DNA of 64,000 bases from Meandrina meandrites (taxonomy: Eukaryota; Cnidaria; Anthozoa; Scleractinia; Meandrinidae): NCBI GenBank assembly GCA_963693305.1, contig OY855904.1, positions 17,021,996 to 17,085,995 on the forward strand, read 5' to 3'. Of the stretch, positions 1 through 10,071 are shown in pieces. The translations under genes and the position numbers were made by a program. The notes beneath the pieces were generated by a model, which did not search any database, was not told the DNA's origin, and was given only the letters and a program-made list of their open reading frames with translations. The first letter of the stretch is position 1, and each line of letters begins with the position of its first letter.

Positions 1-161
1 AATAATTTCAAGCTTTTAAAGTCAAGAAACCGCTAATGTCCTTCTTTTAGTCTTCTCGGGAATTTTATTATCCATTTACATTTAAACTTCCTTCGAAAAC
101 TTCGGAAAAACGATAAAAACGTCGCATTTTGTGGACGATCTTCGGCAACTGCACACTAATT

Positions 162-233
162 AACAATTAGACCCGTAGCCCGAAAGGGCTACGGGTCAAT
201 AGCCCATGAGGCCAAGCCGAATGGGCTATTGAC

Positions 234-266
<33 letters not shown>
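162..266. repeat. Perfect-type nested hairpin (ACCCGTAGCCC palindromes)
   Basis: The outer arms AACAATTAGACCC and GGGTCTAATTGTT enclose two inner hairpins, one around GTAGCCCGAAAGGGCTAC and one around AATAGCCCATGAGG...GGGCTATT. The whole block can fold into a branched stem. It is non-coding and probably part of a foldback element. Confidence 0.75.
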
Positions 267-267
<1 letters not shown>

Positions 268-411
268 TAGTATCACCCAACTAGTCGGACAGAAAAAGCA
301 ATAATAAAGCTAGCAAATGCAAGTTGAAGAAAGATTTATTTAGGAATAAAACAAAAGAAAGCGTCGTGAATTTCGCTACTCGAGGACTATTACTAATAGT
401 CCTCTAGTAGC

Positions 412-449
<38 letters not shown>

Positions 450-464
450 GTTGGGTGATACTAA
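268..464. mobile_element. Small TIR element (MITE-like)
   Basis: Terminal inverted repeats TAGTATCACCCAACTAGT (near 268-286) and ACTAGTTGGGTGATACTA (near 446-464) bound about 200 bases. Inside is a second palindrome, GAGGACTATTACTAATAGTCCTC (about 382-404). No open frame is present. The right side shares a direct repeat (GCA-ATTTGCATTAGT type) with 500-520, so copies may overlap. Confidence 0.6.
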
Positions 465-664
465 TGGCTGATAGTGTTCAATAGCTCAGCCAATCACATT
501 GCAGCATTTGCATTAGTGTACTAGTAGAATTCTACTAAAACTCAATAGAAACACAGAACTAGCACGAGCTGTTGACGTGATGATGGTGCGAGCAAAGAGA
601 ATTTACATTTTGATAGTCAAAGTTAATAAATTGTTTTCGTTTTTTTCGTCGCGGTGTTTTCTAA

Positions 665-838
665 AAGAAATAGAAAACATGTTTTCCTTGTTTCTATCGA
701 GCTATAGAAACACTTGTGAAAGTTTGGGAGAACTCGAAAAAGCTGTGGAAACACTCGCCTATTTCTTGTCGGTTCTCCCAAACGTCCACTCGTGTTTCTA
801 TAACTCGATAGAAATACGGTACACGTTTTCTATTTCTT
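665..838. repeat. Imperfect palindrome, about 70-base arms
   Basis: The left arm starts AGAAATAGAAAACATGTTTTCC and continues through TTTGGGAGAAC. The right arm starts GTTCTCCCAAAC and ends CGTTTTCTATTTCTTT. The short open frame across it is a by-product of the repeat. No gene is seen in 1-1860 apart from these repeats. Confidence 0.7.
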
Positions 839-1860
839 TAATACTCCCCGGCTCAATTTCAGCACACAATTCAAGAGTACTAGGTGTTTTAATCTACACT
901 ACTCGAAATTAAGACAGACGTCGAAAGTTGCTTGAGATAACTCCTGCTTCGTAGCGTCTTAAGTGAAACTAAAAATGTCTAGTATGCTTAGAACGTCAAA
1001 ACCTGCTAAACAGTGCTACCGCACGGCTGCACTTACCCGAATTTTAAGTAACAGAACTGCTCGTCATAAGGAAAGAAGCGTATGTTCTGTTTACACGACG
1101 AAATGAACTGAGTAGCAGAAAACCATGTGACAGTACCGTTGCTGTCAATCACCACTTTGGTCTTGTATTTTTCCAGGCCACCGGTGAAGCCTTTGGCAGC
1201 GCTGAAATATATATGTAGGAAGAAGAATGTTCACTTAAGACATTTTGCTGAATCCTATGTAAAGCTAGGGACGATTCTTGGTTTGTTCCAGGCTCAAACT
1301 AACACTTGCATGCGGCCTGGGTCAAAAGATGTTGGTGGACACAGCCCCCTTACTTTCCCTCAGCCACTGCAATTACCCTTATGCACTCTTTTTAATATAA
1401 GAACCTTTTTTAAAAGAACGTTGAGACTGAGATTTACTGATATTTTAAGAACATGCTAAGAACATACCCCAGGCTGAGAGTCGGAGAACGTCTTTATTTT
1501 GCCCATTTGTTTTAATTTTTTGTAAAATGAGCAGTATAAATAAATGCAAAACTGTGGTCTAACAGTAGTTAACTGAATGCTTCACCTCGGCACCAGATCC
1601 GCGCAAGCATGCCAAGAGCAACTTGATACACCACATTCGGCGAACAATGCTCTTTGAAACGTTTCCAGGTTTTGTCCCCATTGATTTATGAAATACTATA
1701 ACACGTTTTAAGAACATTTTCAGCCTCAAATCGTGAAAAAAAAAATAAGAACGCTCAGCCTTGGCCCCAAAATTAGACGTTCTTATAAAAAAAGAGTGTG
1801 TTTACTACAGTCCATCCGCTAAATGTTATACGCTAGATTTGAAAGCTAACCGAGCGCAAC

Positions 1861-1963
1861 TATAAAATCTGCGCCTGCTGTTTTTAGGTCTGTTCTTTTG
1901 TAATCCAATTCCATCCGGGTAATAATTGAACTTCGCTTGATAAAGTTCCTCGAAATCAGTGTC
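1861..1963 (-). pseudogene. Possible next ligand-binding-domain exon of the Cys-loop receptor, out of frame
   Basis: After an AG acceptor (minus strand, 1965-1964) one frame reads DTDFEELYQAKFNYYPDG. This resembles the strand that follows LYN in nicotinic receptor subunits. The preceding exon (2019-2128) ends in phase 2, but this segment needs phase 0, so joining them shifts the frame by one base. After PDG the similarity fades, and the expected W-PP and Cys-loop motifs are not seen anywhere in 1-1860. It could be a decayed exon, an indel in the assembly, or a chance match. Confidence 0.3.
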
Positions 1964-2018
1964 CTTATAAGAATAAACATTTAAACACTTTTCTGGGTGG
2001 GGTAAGGTTGTTTCTTAC

Positions 2019-5000
2019 TTGTTGTATAGGATTATGACTGGCAGCCACACTAAATTTGGTTCTACGTTGATTATTCTTATATCATCATAGTGCTTTGGGT
2101 TCCACCGTAGAAAAGGGTCCTTCCACTCCTAAGAAAAAAAGAGAAAAGCGTTAATCTTTTCTCAAAATAAGAAAAGAGATGTCAGCTCCTTATTTTCTTT
2201 TCCGTGCAAGAATTCTCTAAGTTTTGTTAACGTTGTTGATAATTTTTTTAAGCTAGCAAGTATAACTCGCCTACTCGAAGACGATCACAAATCAGTTATA
2301 TTTCACCAACCTGTCTTGTCCAGACGTTAACTTTTAGTGTCTCTGCTTTCTCGTCCTGTCAGAACCACAGAATATACGTACATTAACTGATCCATGAAGT
2401 GAGAAAAATAACGAGAACTGATTTTACGCGTTTGTAGAAATTCCCGTCAATACGTGCTTTGGGTGATCTTCGGCAGTCTTTGGGAGACTACTGGAAAACA
2501 TTCACTGACGTCCCGATAACGTCCGAAAATCTTCGGACTTCCTCAAGAAATTTTCCGAAATCTTTAGGTCGTCTTCGGAAATCTTCGAAAAGTGTTCCGG
2601 TGAACCTTTGAATCTTCGGTTTTGGCTTAAACGATTCAGAATTCAACCATTTTGCCGCTATGTTTTACTTATCTAACAAAAAATATTATAACTCACCACA
2701 TCCACGATCTGAACGAGCTCCAGAGAGAACGCTACTTTGACAACATCGTCTTTTTTTAGCGCTGGTCGAACTTCTCTGTTGTAACTGTCGCTGTAAATCA
2801 AATCCTGGAGAAGACGATGTTCAGCTGACTTGGCAATTTTATCATCTGGACCAACCTCTCCCGGCTTAACTAAAAATAGTTACATTAAAAAAGGCAGAAG
2901 ATAAAGCCCTGCATGCATTAAAATGTCATGAAATGTGACTGGAATTTGACAACGCGAGAAAAATTAAGAAAACAATTGCCGCAGGCTGGTGATTTTCGAT
3001 TTCTACATATGTGTTGTCAAATTACCGAAATGTTGACAATATAATACACGCCTGGAGGGGGGGAGGGGTACTCCCATATGTGAGCTACATAGGTACGAGG
3101 TTCGAAGAAGCGGTCGTGGAAAAGTAACATCACGGATTGCAAGTACTTGTTTCTCAGTTCGTCAGTGTGACGTTACAAGGATATACGCCATTTTGGTTTG
3201 CAACATCGGGAATTTCCCGCAATTTTGGTCTGAAGTATTCTGAAATTAGTGTTAGGCAACTACGAAAGATATAACCTAAATTCGCGGACAGAAATAAAAC
3301 CACGGCTATTAATATCGATTTGTTTTTAAGACGGGCGGGAACCGTTGAAAAATTTAGCCTCAATTTTTCAAATTATAATGCATTTCCATCCAAGCCATCC
3401 ACAGCCAAAGATGCTTGTTAACATTTTTTCAGTGCTCCAAAATAGCAACTGTTAATAAAAATGGACTATTATTTTTAGGTTTCCTACGACACAAATATAT
3501 ATTTTGGCTGTTGAAAAATCTGTTAAAATCCGTGACAAAGTCACTTTAATTAACTTTCGGAGTTCCGTGTACATGCATGCGTCAAAATAACACTCTGTAG
3601 CATAACATAGAAAATAAAAGCATAACACGCTTCTAAATGTATTGCAATCCCCCAAAACTGGACAGAATTTCCTGCTAAATCGTCTTACCTCTTCGTTCAG
3701 GAGTTGCAGTAGTCTTTGGTTTCGGTTTGGTTGCCGTGTTTGTTGAAGCAGTTGTCGGATCGACGTTACTTGGAAAGACAGTAGGTGTAGGCTCCCCTGC
3801 AAGGACAAATAATATTGCAACTATATTATAAGACCTTATTAACATTATATCTACCGTAACCATCATAATCATAGAACACTGAGCTCTGACAAGAGAGAAG
3901 TCCATTCAGCTCTCTTGAGAATGAGAAACTACAGCTGGCTGCGAAGGAGAACAATCTGGAACGAACTGTTACAATTTACCATAAAAATTCTACCGAGCCC
4001 CATCCCCTATCCCTTTATTTGTTTAACCTCCCTCTCCCCCTGCTAAAAGATCCCTCCTCTAGAACATCAGTTTTAATAAGCCATTTCCCATATTTAAATA
4101 AATAAATAAATGGGAATTTGCAGTGGCACTTCCACAGAGTGGCTCTTTGTCCACTGTTCCCGATCGAATTGGAATTTAGCAGTGTTGATTTTTGCGGAGG
4201 GAGGAAAACCGGAGAACCCGGAGAAAAACCCTCGGAGCGAGGACGAGAACCAACAACAAACTCAACCCACATATGACGCCGGGTGCGGGAATCGAACCCG
4301 GGCCACATTGGTGGGAGGCGAGTGCTCTCCCCACTGCGCCATCCCCGCTCCCCCATATTTGCCCCCATATTTGGTAAGCCAAAACAATGTATTGCGAGAG
4401 AAGAACTATTTTGAGGTGTAATTGTATGTTTTGGAGTTATTTATCCATCATATTTGTATGTTATTACTTTCTTGTGTCAAGGAAGAAGTCATAGAACTTT
4501 TAGCTACAACGTCCTTAGTATACCGAATTAAGCAACTTCCTGAATTATCGTAGTTTAATTTCTGTGCTCACTAAAATTTTCAAAATCGTTTAAAATTCGG
4601 TTGAAATTATCAAAACATGAGTAAAAATTGAAGAAATCGCTAAATTAAATAGTCGTCAAATCTTGGGAAAACCTGATCGCTGAATTTAGTTTTGTCGCTT
4701 CAAATAGTACCCAGTCCTACCTAACCACTCAAGACGAGCCGCGGCAGAGTTGGCATGAGGAGCCCTGACCAGGTCACATGTTGTGTAACATTTCACCAGA
4801 AAACACCGATCATCTAACAGGTACGCCAGATCTCCCTCGCCTCTTTTACAAGCAAGTTCAATGCATTCCTTCATGTTGGCGACCTCGCCCAGATAAGGGA
4901 ATTCTCCTGACAAAATCCCTCCTCTTATAGTTACGTTATACTCTGGTGTTGGAGGTTTGCATTCTCGAGGAGAACCTAGCAAAGAAAACGAATATACAAA

Positions 5001-6027
5001 GTGTGCGTCACTCTTCCTTAGTGTACAGAAAAGTAATAATTTGTAATATTTTTACCCAAAATTCTAATTCACAGACTAACTGACTGTTTCGCTTAGAGCC
5101 AAAGTATTAATCCCTCGTAGAAACCCATAAGGTTTGAACAATTCAACCCCTTAATCACAAGTATCTTTCTTTCATTTAATATTATTATCCCTTTACTGAT
5201 AAACAACTGTTGTTTAATTGTGGTAAATTCACTGAGATTTAGGGCTATCCATCCTTTTTTCACATAAAAATTGTTTCTAATTCCTCATGCTTTTAAGTAC
5301 CAATAAATCAAATGGCTGACTCCGTCGTGCATTTTAAATTCTGTTATTTCTAAAGTCGTAGTCCATGATTTAAGTTCGAAGTAAGTCACGTGACCTACAC
5401 GTATCCAGTTCCTGCATGGGTTATTTTTGTTTCAAAGTGATAATGAAATAGGAATAGGGTTCGACAAAAAACCTCGATCTACCAATCATTCACGCGTGGG
5501 TAATTTTCAGAATTAAGTGACTCGCCCATATAGTTACTTGGACCAAACTTGTTAATGAAATGGACCCTGCGCGGCCGTTTATTTATATTTTTTTTCATAA
5601 ATGTATTTTTTTGTCATGAAATTTCTTCGCCCGGCATCAATGTTCATTTGTAACTTCAACAATTATTTCACAGATTCAGTATTAAAACGTTCAGTGAGAA
5701 AGTTGTCCCGTGAAACATAAGTGGGTCTGAGGCATCTAATTCATTTATTAAATAAACACCTACATCTTTGAAGATGAAAACCACGACATTGTTATGTCTT
5801 CTGGTGAAGAACGAGAATTGCTAAAATAGCTCTGCTCCTTATGTGCAGTGAAAATGACTTAGCCAACCAATTTATTTTATTTCACAGTTTTATTTAGCGT
5901 TAACGATGAAAAGCAAAATCTTGTTCATGAACTGAAAGAACTTACCTGAGGTGCCTTGAATTTGAAGCGTCGTCCACAACGTAATGAAGATGAACATCCA
6001 TAACGCAACTTGGTTGTTGTATGTCAT
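2019..6027 (-). CDS. Cys-loop (nicotinic-type) receptor with N-terminal MANSC/PAN-like domain, partial
   Basis: Six coding exons (minus strand): 6027-5946, 4975-4721, 3796-3689, 2869-2697, 2355-2311, 2128-2019. All have GT/AG borders and the frame is continuous, giving about 257 residues. Residues 1-27 (MTYNNQVALWMF...) look like a signal peptide. Residues 28-112 are a six-cysteine module with KECIELAC and DDRCFLVKC, resembling MANSC/PAN-type domains of KIAA0319-like proteins. Residues 113-148 are a Thr/Pro/Lys linker. The rest is the start of a neurotransmitter-receptor ligand-binding domain: EHRLLQDLIYSDSYN, FSLELVQIVDV, a 45-base exon DEKAETLKVNVWTRQ as in vertebrate nicotinic subunits, EWKDPFLRWNPKHYDD and VWLPVIILYN. 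Known family role: pentameric ligand-gated ion channel at the cell surface. The Cys-loop and channel helices are not in the window. The MANSC-like and linker exons (255 and 108 bases) are both phase 1-1, as expected for exon shuffling. The start at 6027 follows a likely acceptor at 6055; an in-frame ATG lies at 6078. Confidence 0.82.
3150..3545. repeat. Dispersed repeat, copy A (partner at 9480-9870)
   Basis: The part around 3230-3400 (TCTGAAATTAGTGTTAGGCAAC, TTGAAAAATTTAGCCTCAATTTTTCAA) matches 9510-9700 in the same orientation with many differences. The segment 3452-3540 matches 9780-9865 in reverse complement (AGGTTTCCTACGACACAAAT). It lies in a receptor intron and is an old, rearranged element copy. 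Confidence 0.6.
4190..4370 (-). mobile_element. tRNA-derived SINE, copy 1
   Basis: On the minus strand the element begins with a tRNA-like head: a box-A-like GGCGCAGTGGGGAGAGC and a box B GGTTCGATTCC. A SINE body with TTCTCGTCCTCGCTCCGAGG and TTCTCCGGTTTTCCTCCC follows. A second copy lies at 33130-33310 on the plus strand. RNA polymerase III promoter function is expected from the family. The element sits inside a receptor intron. Confidence 0.8.
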
Positions 6028-6078
6028 TTCAAAACAAACGACTAAAGAATAGCTTCTGCAAACGAAATAATTCAACAT

Positions 6079-8170
6079 ATTGTATCTTCTTTTGAATTGT
6101 AATTACATCAGGCAATTAGAACATGTTTACTTTCTTCTCAAGAGCTGGCAATACGACTTTAACATTTTGCCATAAATAAGTTAGTAGATATCGCAGTGCA
6201 TACGGTAGAGCATTTTGGAAAATGGAAATTTTTTCAGGCATCGAAGTGTTATTCTGTAGTGTTTTCGGATGCACGAAGACCTGATTTCAATTTAATAATG
6301 TTCATGCAGTTGATTTATCTGTTGAGGGAAGCTGTTTGCATTTAATGTTGTACGTTTTCAGCTGAGTTTGTAAATGTTGGCGTGCGGATGATACATGTAA
6401 CAGATGGTAAATTATTGGCAAAAAAAGACTAATGGAGAAGGAAAGAAACATCGGCTATGAAAGAGAAGTACTTAATGCAGTCGCAAATATAGATATCCTA
6501 GCTTGTACTCGAAATGGTGTGAAAATTGAACACAATAAGTGCAGTTTTAGATTTAGCCGGTTTTGAGTTTTAAACCATAAACTAACCTCATGTCTTTCCT
6601 AAAATCTAAGTTACATGGAATGAAGTATTGATCGCACCTTTTTTGTTTGAGCAATTTGAAATGAAGATCTCATAATATAAGCAGAAGTGTCAAAGCTATC
6701 TCGATTTCGTTTACCTACCTTATGGCTGCTAGTTTGGAGTTCCCGTAATTCAGGTCGATAAAATATTTACGTGAAACACTTGCATAATAGGATGAGCAGA
6801 ATGTACCTGCAACTCCCGCCGAGAGAAGAATTAATCATTAAAAGAAAAATCTGTTTCTCTTAAAGCAAGCAGTTGAAACAATAGAAGATTTTAGTTTATT
6901 CTCTAATGAAAAATGATGTAAAAACAATAGTAAACGCTCATTGAGAAATGTAAAGTAAGCTGTGTTAGTGTATCTATAGATCATGTTTTGTTTCTCACTA
7001 ACATCGCAGTGAATTGTGTGGAGTGTTTACACGCGTTCTGATTGGTTAATAATCATATACGTTGGACAGCTATCGACGTTCGCGCGATAGTAGCGAGCGA
7101 GCGCGCGAAGAAATATTCTCATTGCGGGGTTTTGTGCGGAGAGCTCTGGAGATGAGGATGAGTTGTGGAGGATTCAAGTTTAGCCAATCAGCGTGCGCGA
7201 GTATTCTGATAATTGACCAATCACAGCATTCGTACACTTCTCATTAATAATTCGAACTTGTGCATTTTGTTGCGTTGAGTACATCACAACCCGCTGATTG
7301 GCAATTTGAACATAAGAGGAAATTCGACTGATTGGAAACGAAATTGGAGTCTAAATGAGATTGAAAGAAGATTATAACCTATTACGAAATGAGAAATGGA
7401 ACTGAATCTAAAGCAATTGGGAACACCTACTCTGTAAGCAAACAAGAAATCAGTAAAATAGAGTAGTTTTGGCTAGTGACTTAGGGAGTTGCTGACCTTT
7501 TCCCAAATACATCATAGTGTTTACTGAGGTTAGCGGCTTACCACTGTCTATCTTTTGTGGTTTCGCCGCCTCTCAGCTGTAATTCGCTAGACAAGATTTT
7601 ACACCTAGGTTTTACCTGCCCTTGAAATTAAAATATACGTATTTGAATTATGCCGTAAACCAACGGCAACGTTTCAGAAAAGCTACTTAACATCATTTAA
7701 AGGCGGAAAATAAACGGCAGGATAAATTACATCTTCTCAAAACTGAGAACAGAAGGAAAATTTAAGCGATAGCTATGCAAATTTCCGATAATAAAAAGTA
7801 CTTTTTAGCAGGTGCTATCCTTGATATCGCACATTGAGCAGCGTCCTGGTTATGAATTGTTTATAGTCGCAACGCGATAGGACGCTATATTATATGAAGA
7901 CATGACAGCGAACTGGCATTCAGTTTGACAACAATTTGTCAGATTCAAAGCGGCGGATGTTGTACTGCCAGATTTTTTAATCTATTCCACTTTTCGATTT
8001 GGAGTTCGCTTTGCTGAATGAGGTTAGCGTCGAAGGACACTTGACTCGTCGCTACCTCGAAACTCGGCAATATATATAATCCATCGACGAGGGCTTTGTC
8101 TGACTGATGTACACACTTAAGCAAGCGAATCAGTCTCCAGAAGTTAATCTTCAGTAGCCGAGCTAAACTC
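6079..8170. other. Intergenic stretch with no gene seen
   Basis: AT-rich sequence upstream of the receptor gene. At 7062-7250 there is a short region of higher GC with many CGCG steps and CCAATCA boxes (GACCAATCACAGC near 7217), which could be a promoter. No protein-coding segment is convincing, and the short open frames lack splice or codon support. Confidence 0.4.
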
Positions 8171-8173
8171 AGC

Positions 8174-8395
8174 ATGGAGGAAATGCAAACAGAGTCACAA
8201 GTTATTAAAGCTGACAGCTCGCTTGCGACTACTTTATCAAGACTTGCAAACGTTCGAGTGCAGGTGGAACTGATTCAAGAAGATACCAAAAGCTTAAAAC
8301 AAGGATTTGCAGACATGGCTAGAAGAGTTAATGTATTGACTGCAAGCTTCCACGAAGAGAGGGACACAATTTTAAAACGACGTACAAAAGCATGA
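8174..8395 (+). CDS. Small single-exon coiled-coil protein (73 residues)
   Basis: The open frame begins with ATG at 8174 and ends with TGA at 8393-8395. The product is 73 residues, rich in Glu, Lys, Leu and Val with heptad-like spacing (LATTLSRLANVRVQVELIQ, LKQGFADMARRVNVL). It should form one long helix or coiled coil. There is no signal peptide or membrane segment. A polyadenylation signal AATAAA lies at 8557-8562, so the unit looks like a complete short gene. I do not recognise the family. Small helical subunits of BLOC- or HSBP-like complexes have this size and make-up, but I see no specific motif. The opposite strand also has a 76-codon open frame, which I take as a shadow. Confidence 0.55.
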   Translation: MEEMQTESQVIKADSSLATTLSRLANVRVQVELIQEDTKSLKQGFADMARRVNVLTASFHEERDTILKRRTKA

Positions 8396-8689
8396 GATCG
8401 AACGAGATTTAGCTTTCACAAGTGAAGTTTAAATCAATTCCTTCGAGTATCAGGACGGCCGGCGATATGGCTTCCAAACGTTAATTATAACAGGCATCAA
8501 ACAATTAGCTACTTTCCAACAAACATGGCATCCGAAAGCCCGGTGAGCAGTAATTCAAATAAAGTCGCTGGATGTTCTCATGGACGTTTCATTATAATTC
8601 AGTCTGTCCTTAGTTTTGTCATTAAATTTCGCTTTTGAAGAATTGCTCGGTAGAAAATAACGATTCTGGCCAAGAAATAGAGAAGTAAA

Positions 8690-8790
8690 TAAATACATAA
8701 ATAAATAAATAAGTAATAAACAATAAGCAAAAGTAAATAAAAATATTCAATTTATCAATAAAAATGTATAAGATAAATAATGCTAATAAA
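8690..8790. repeat. AATA/TAAA-type low-complexity tract
   Basis: Runs such as AAATACATAAATAAATAAATAAG dominate. The open frame on the minus strand here is low-complexity and not a gene. Confidence 0.6.
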
Positions 8791-8978
8791 CAATGAAACA
8801 GGCTGTTCGACACCTTGCAAATTGAAGCTGCTTTCCTATTTAAAAATCAAGATGACTAATCATATGACTAGAAATAAGAATATAGAATAAAATACATATT
8901 TAAGGTAGAAATCATGACAAACTTGTTAATTCCCCGTTTCGAGTCATTAACTTTATTTTACTGAAAAATGATATACCG

Positions 8979-9300
8979 TAAAATTCCGGTTATAAGCTCC
9001 CCCGCTTATAAACTCTCCTGGTTATAGGCCCATCAACCTGGAAACAAGAAAATACATCCGGTTATAAGCCCCCCCCCCCCCCCCCGGATATAAGCCCCCC
9101 TCTCAGTACTGAACAGGGCTAAATGTTGCTTTACTATTACTTTTTAACTTAAAAACATATTGCGATCAACACTGTCGTGGCTCGTTTCGAAGTGCTTTTT
9201 ATTCCGCTTATAAGCCCCCCCCCCCCCCCCCCCGTTTATAAGCCCACCCAAAACCCCTTACGAAGTTGTAAAAGCCCAGGGCTTATAACCGGAATTTCAC
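8979..9300. mobile_element. MITE with CCGGTTATAAGC inverted ends and poly-C runs
   Basis: The left end GTAAAATTCCGGTTATAAGC is mirrored by GCTTATAACCGGAATTTCAC at the right. The motif TTATAAGCCCCCC recurs inside, next to two poly-C runs (about 9069-9085 and 9217-9233). It has no coding capacity. Confidence 0.85.
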
Positions 9301-9479
9301 AATACTCAACCGAGAAAAATTACATGCTTCAAAATGCCTTGCATCTTAGTGGCTACTTATTTTTACAGTGTACTTTTTCCTAGCCTGTGCGCAGCCGTCT
9401 CCTTCTTCCTCGCGCGTGAGGGAAAGAGGCTACTGTTTTCCTACCTTTGTGTCGTAAAAACAAAACATTACTACGTCAC

Positions 9480-9870
9480 AGGGATTTCTCAAATTTTTGG
9501 CCTAAACCGTTCTGAAATTTGTGTCAGGCAACTTAACCCATGAAAAACGTTATCTCTAAACATCTAAAGGGAGATATTACCTTAATTTGTAGATAGAAAT
9601 CCCATAGAAATCAAGCTACAGCTACAAGTATCGACTTTTTGAAGACGCGCGGAAACAACTTGAAAAGTTAAGCCTTAATTTTTCAAGTTGTAATCCATTT
9701 CTATCCGAGCCAAAAAAGGAGAAAATAGTTTTAAGCCGACGAACAAGGAAATGAAACGAAATAGCTTTCTAAATGGGCTTTGTCACGACTTTTACCAGAT
9801 TTTTGAACAGCCAAAATATATATTTGTGTCGCAGGAAACCTAAAAATAATGGTCTAGTTTTATTAATAAT
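9480..9870. repeat. Dispersed repeat, copy B (partner at 3150-3545)
   Basis: It shares TCTGAAATTTGTGTCAGGCAAC and a TTGAAAAGTTAAGCCT-type segment with copy A. The 9780-9865 part is inverted relative to copy A. Confidence 0.6.
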
Positions 9871-10071
9871 TGCTATATGAGAGCATTGAAACTGTAAAAT
9901 GAAATTGTCATTTTAAACTTTGTAGGCTTAGTGAGTCTTGACATTTATGATTATAGAATATTAAGAACTGTTTTAATTAATGAGGTGAGCATCGGTGCGC
10001 TATTTGATCGCGTAAATTGGCGTTAAAGAGAGAGAGAAGGACACTATCGTGGGCTGGTAGGTATAGAGAAA

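Noticed and set aside
4240..4370. Functional tRNA gene
   Set aside because: A and B boxes are present, but the sequence does not close into a cloverleaf acceptor stem and continues into a SINE body shared with 33130-33310.
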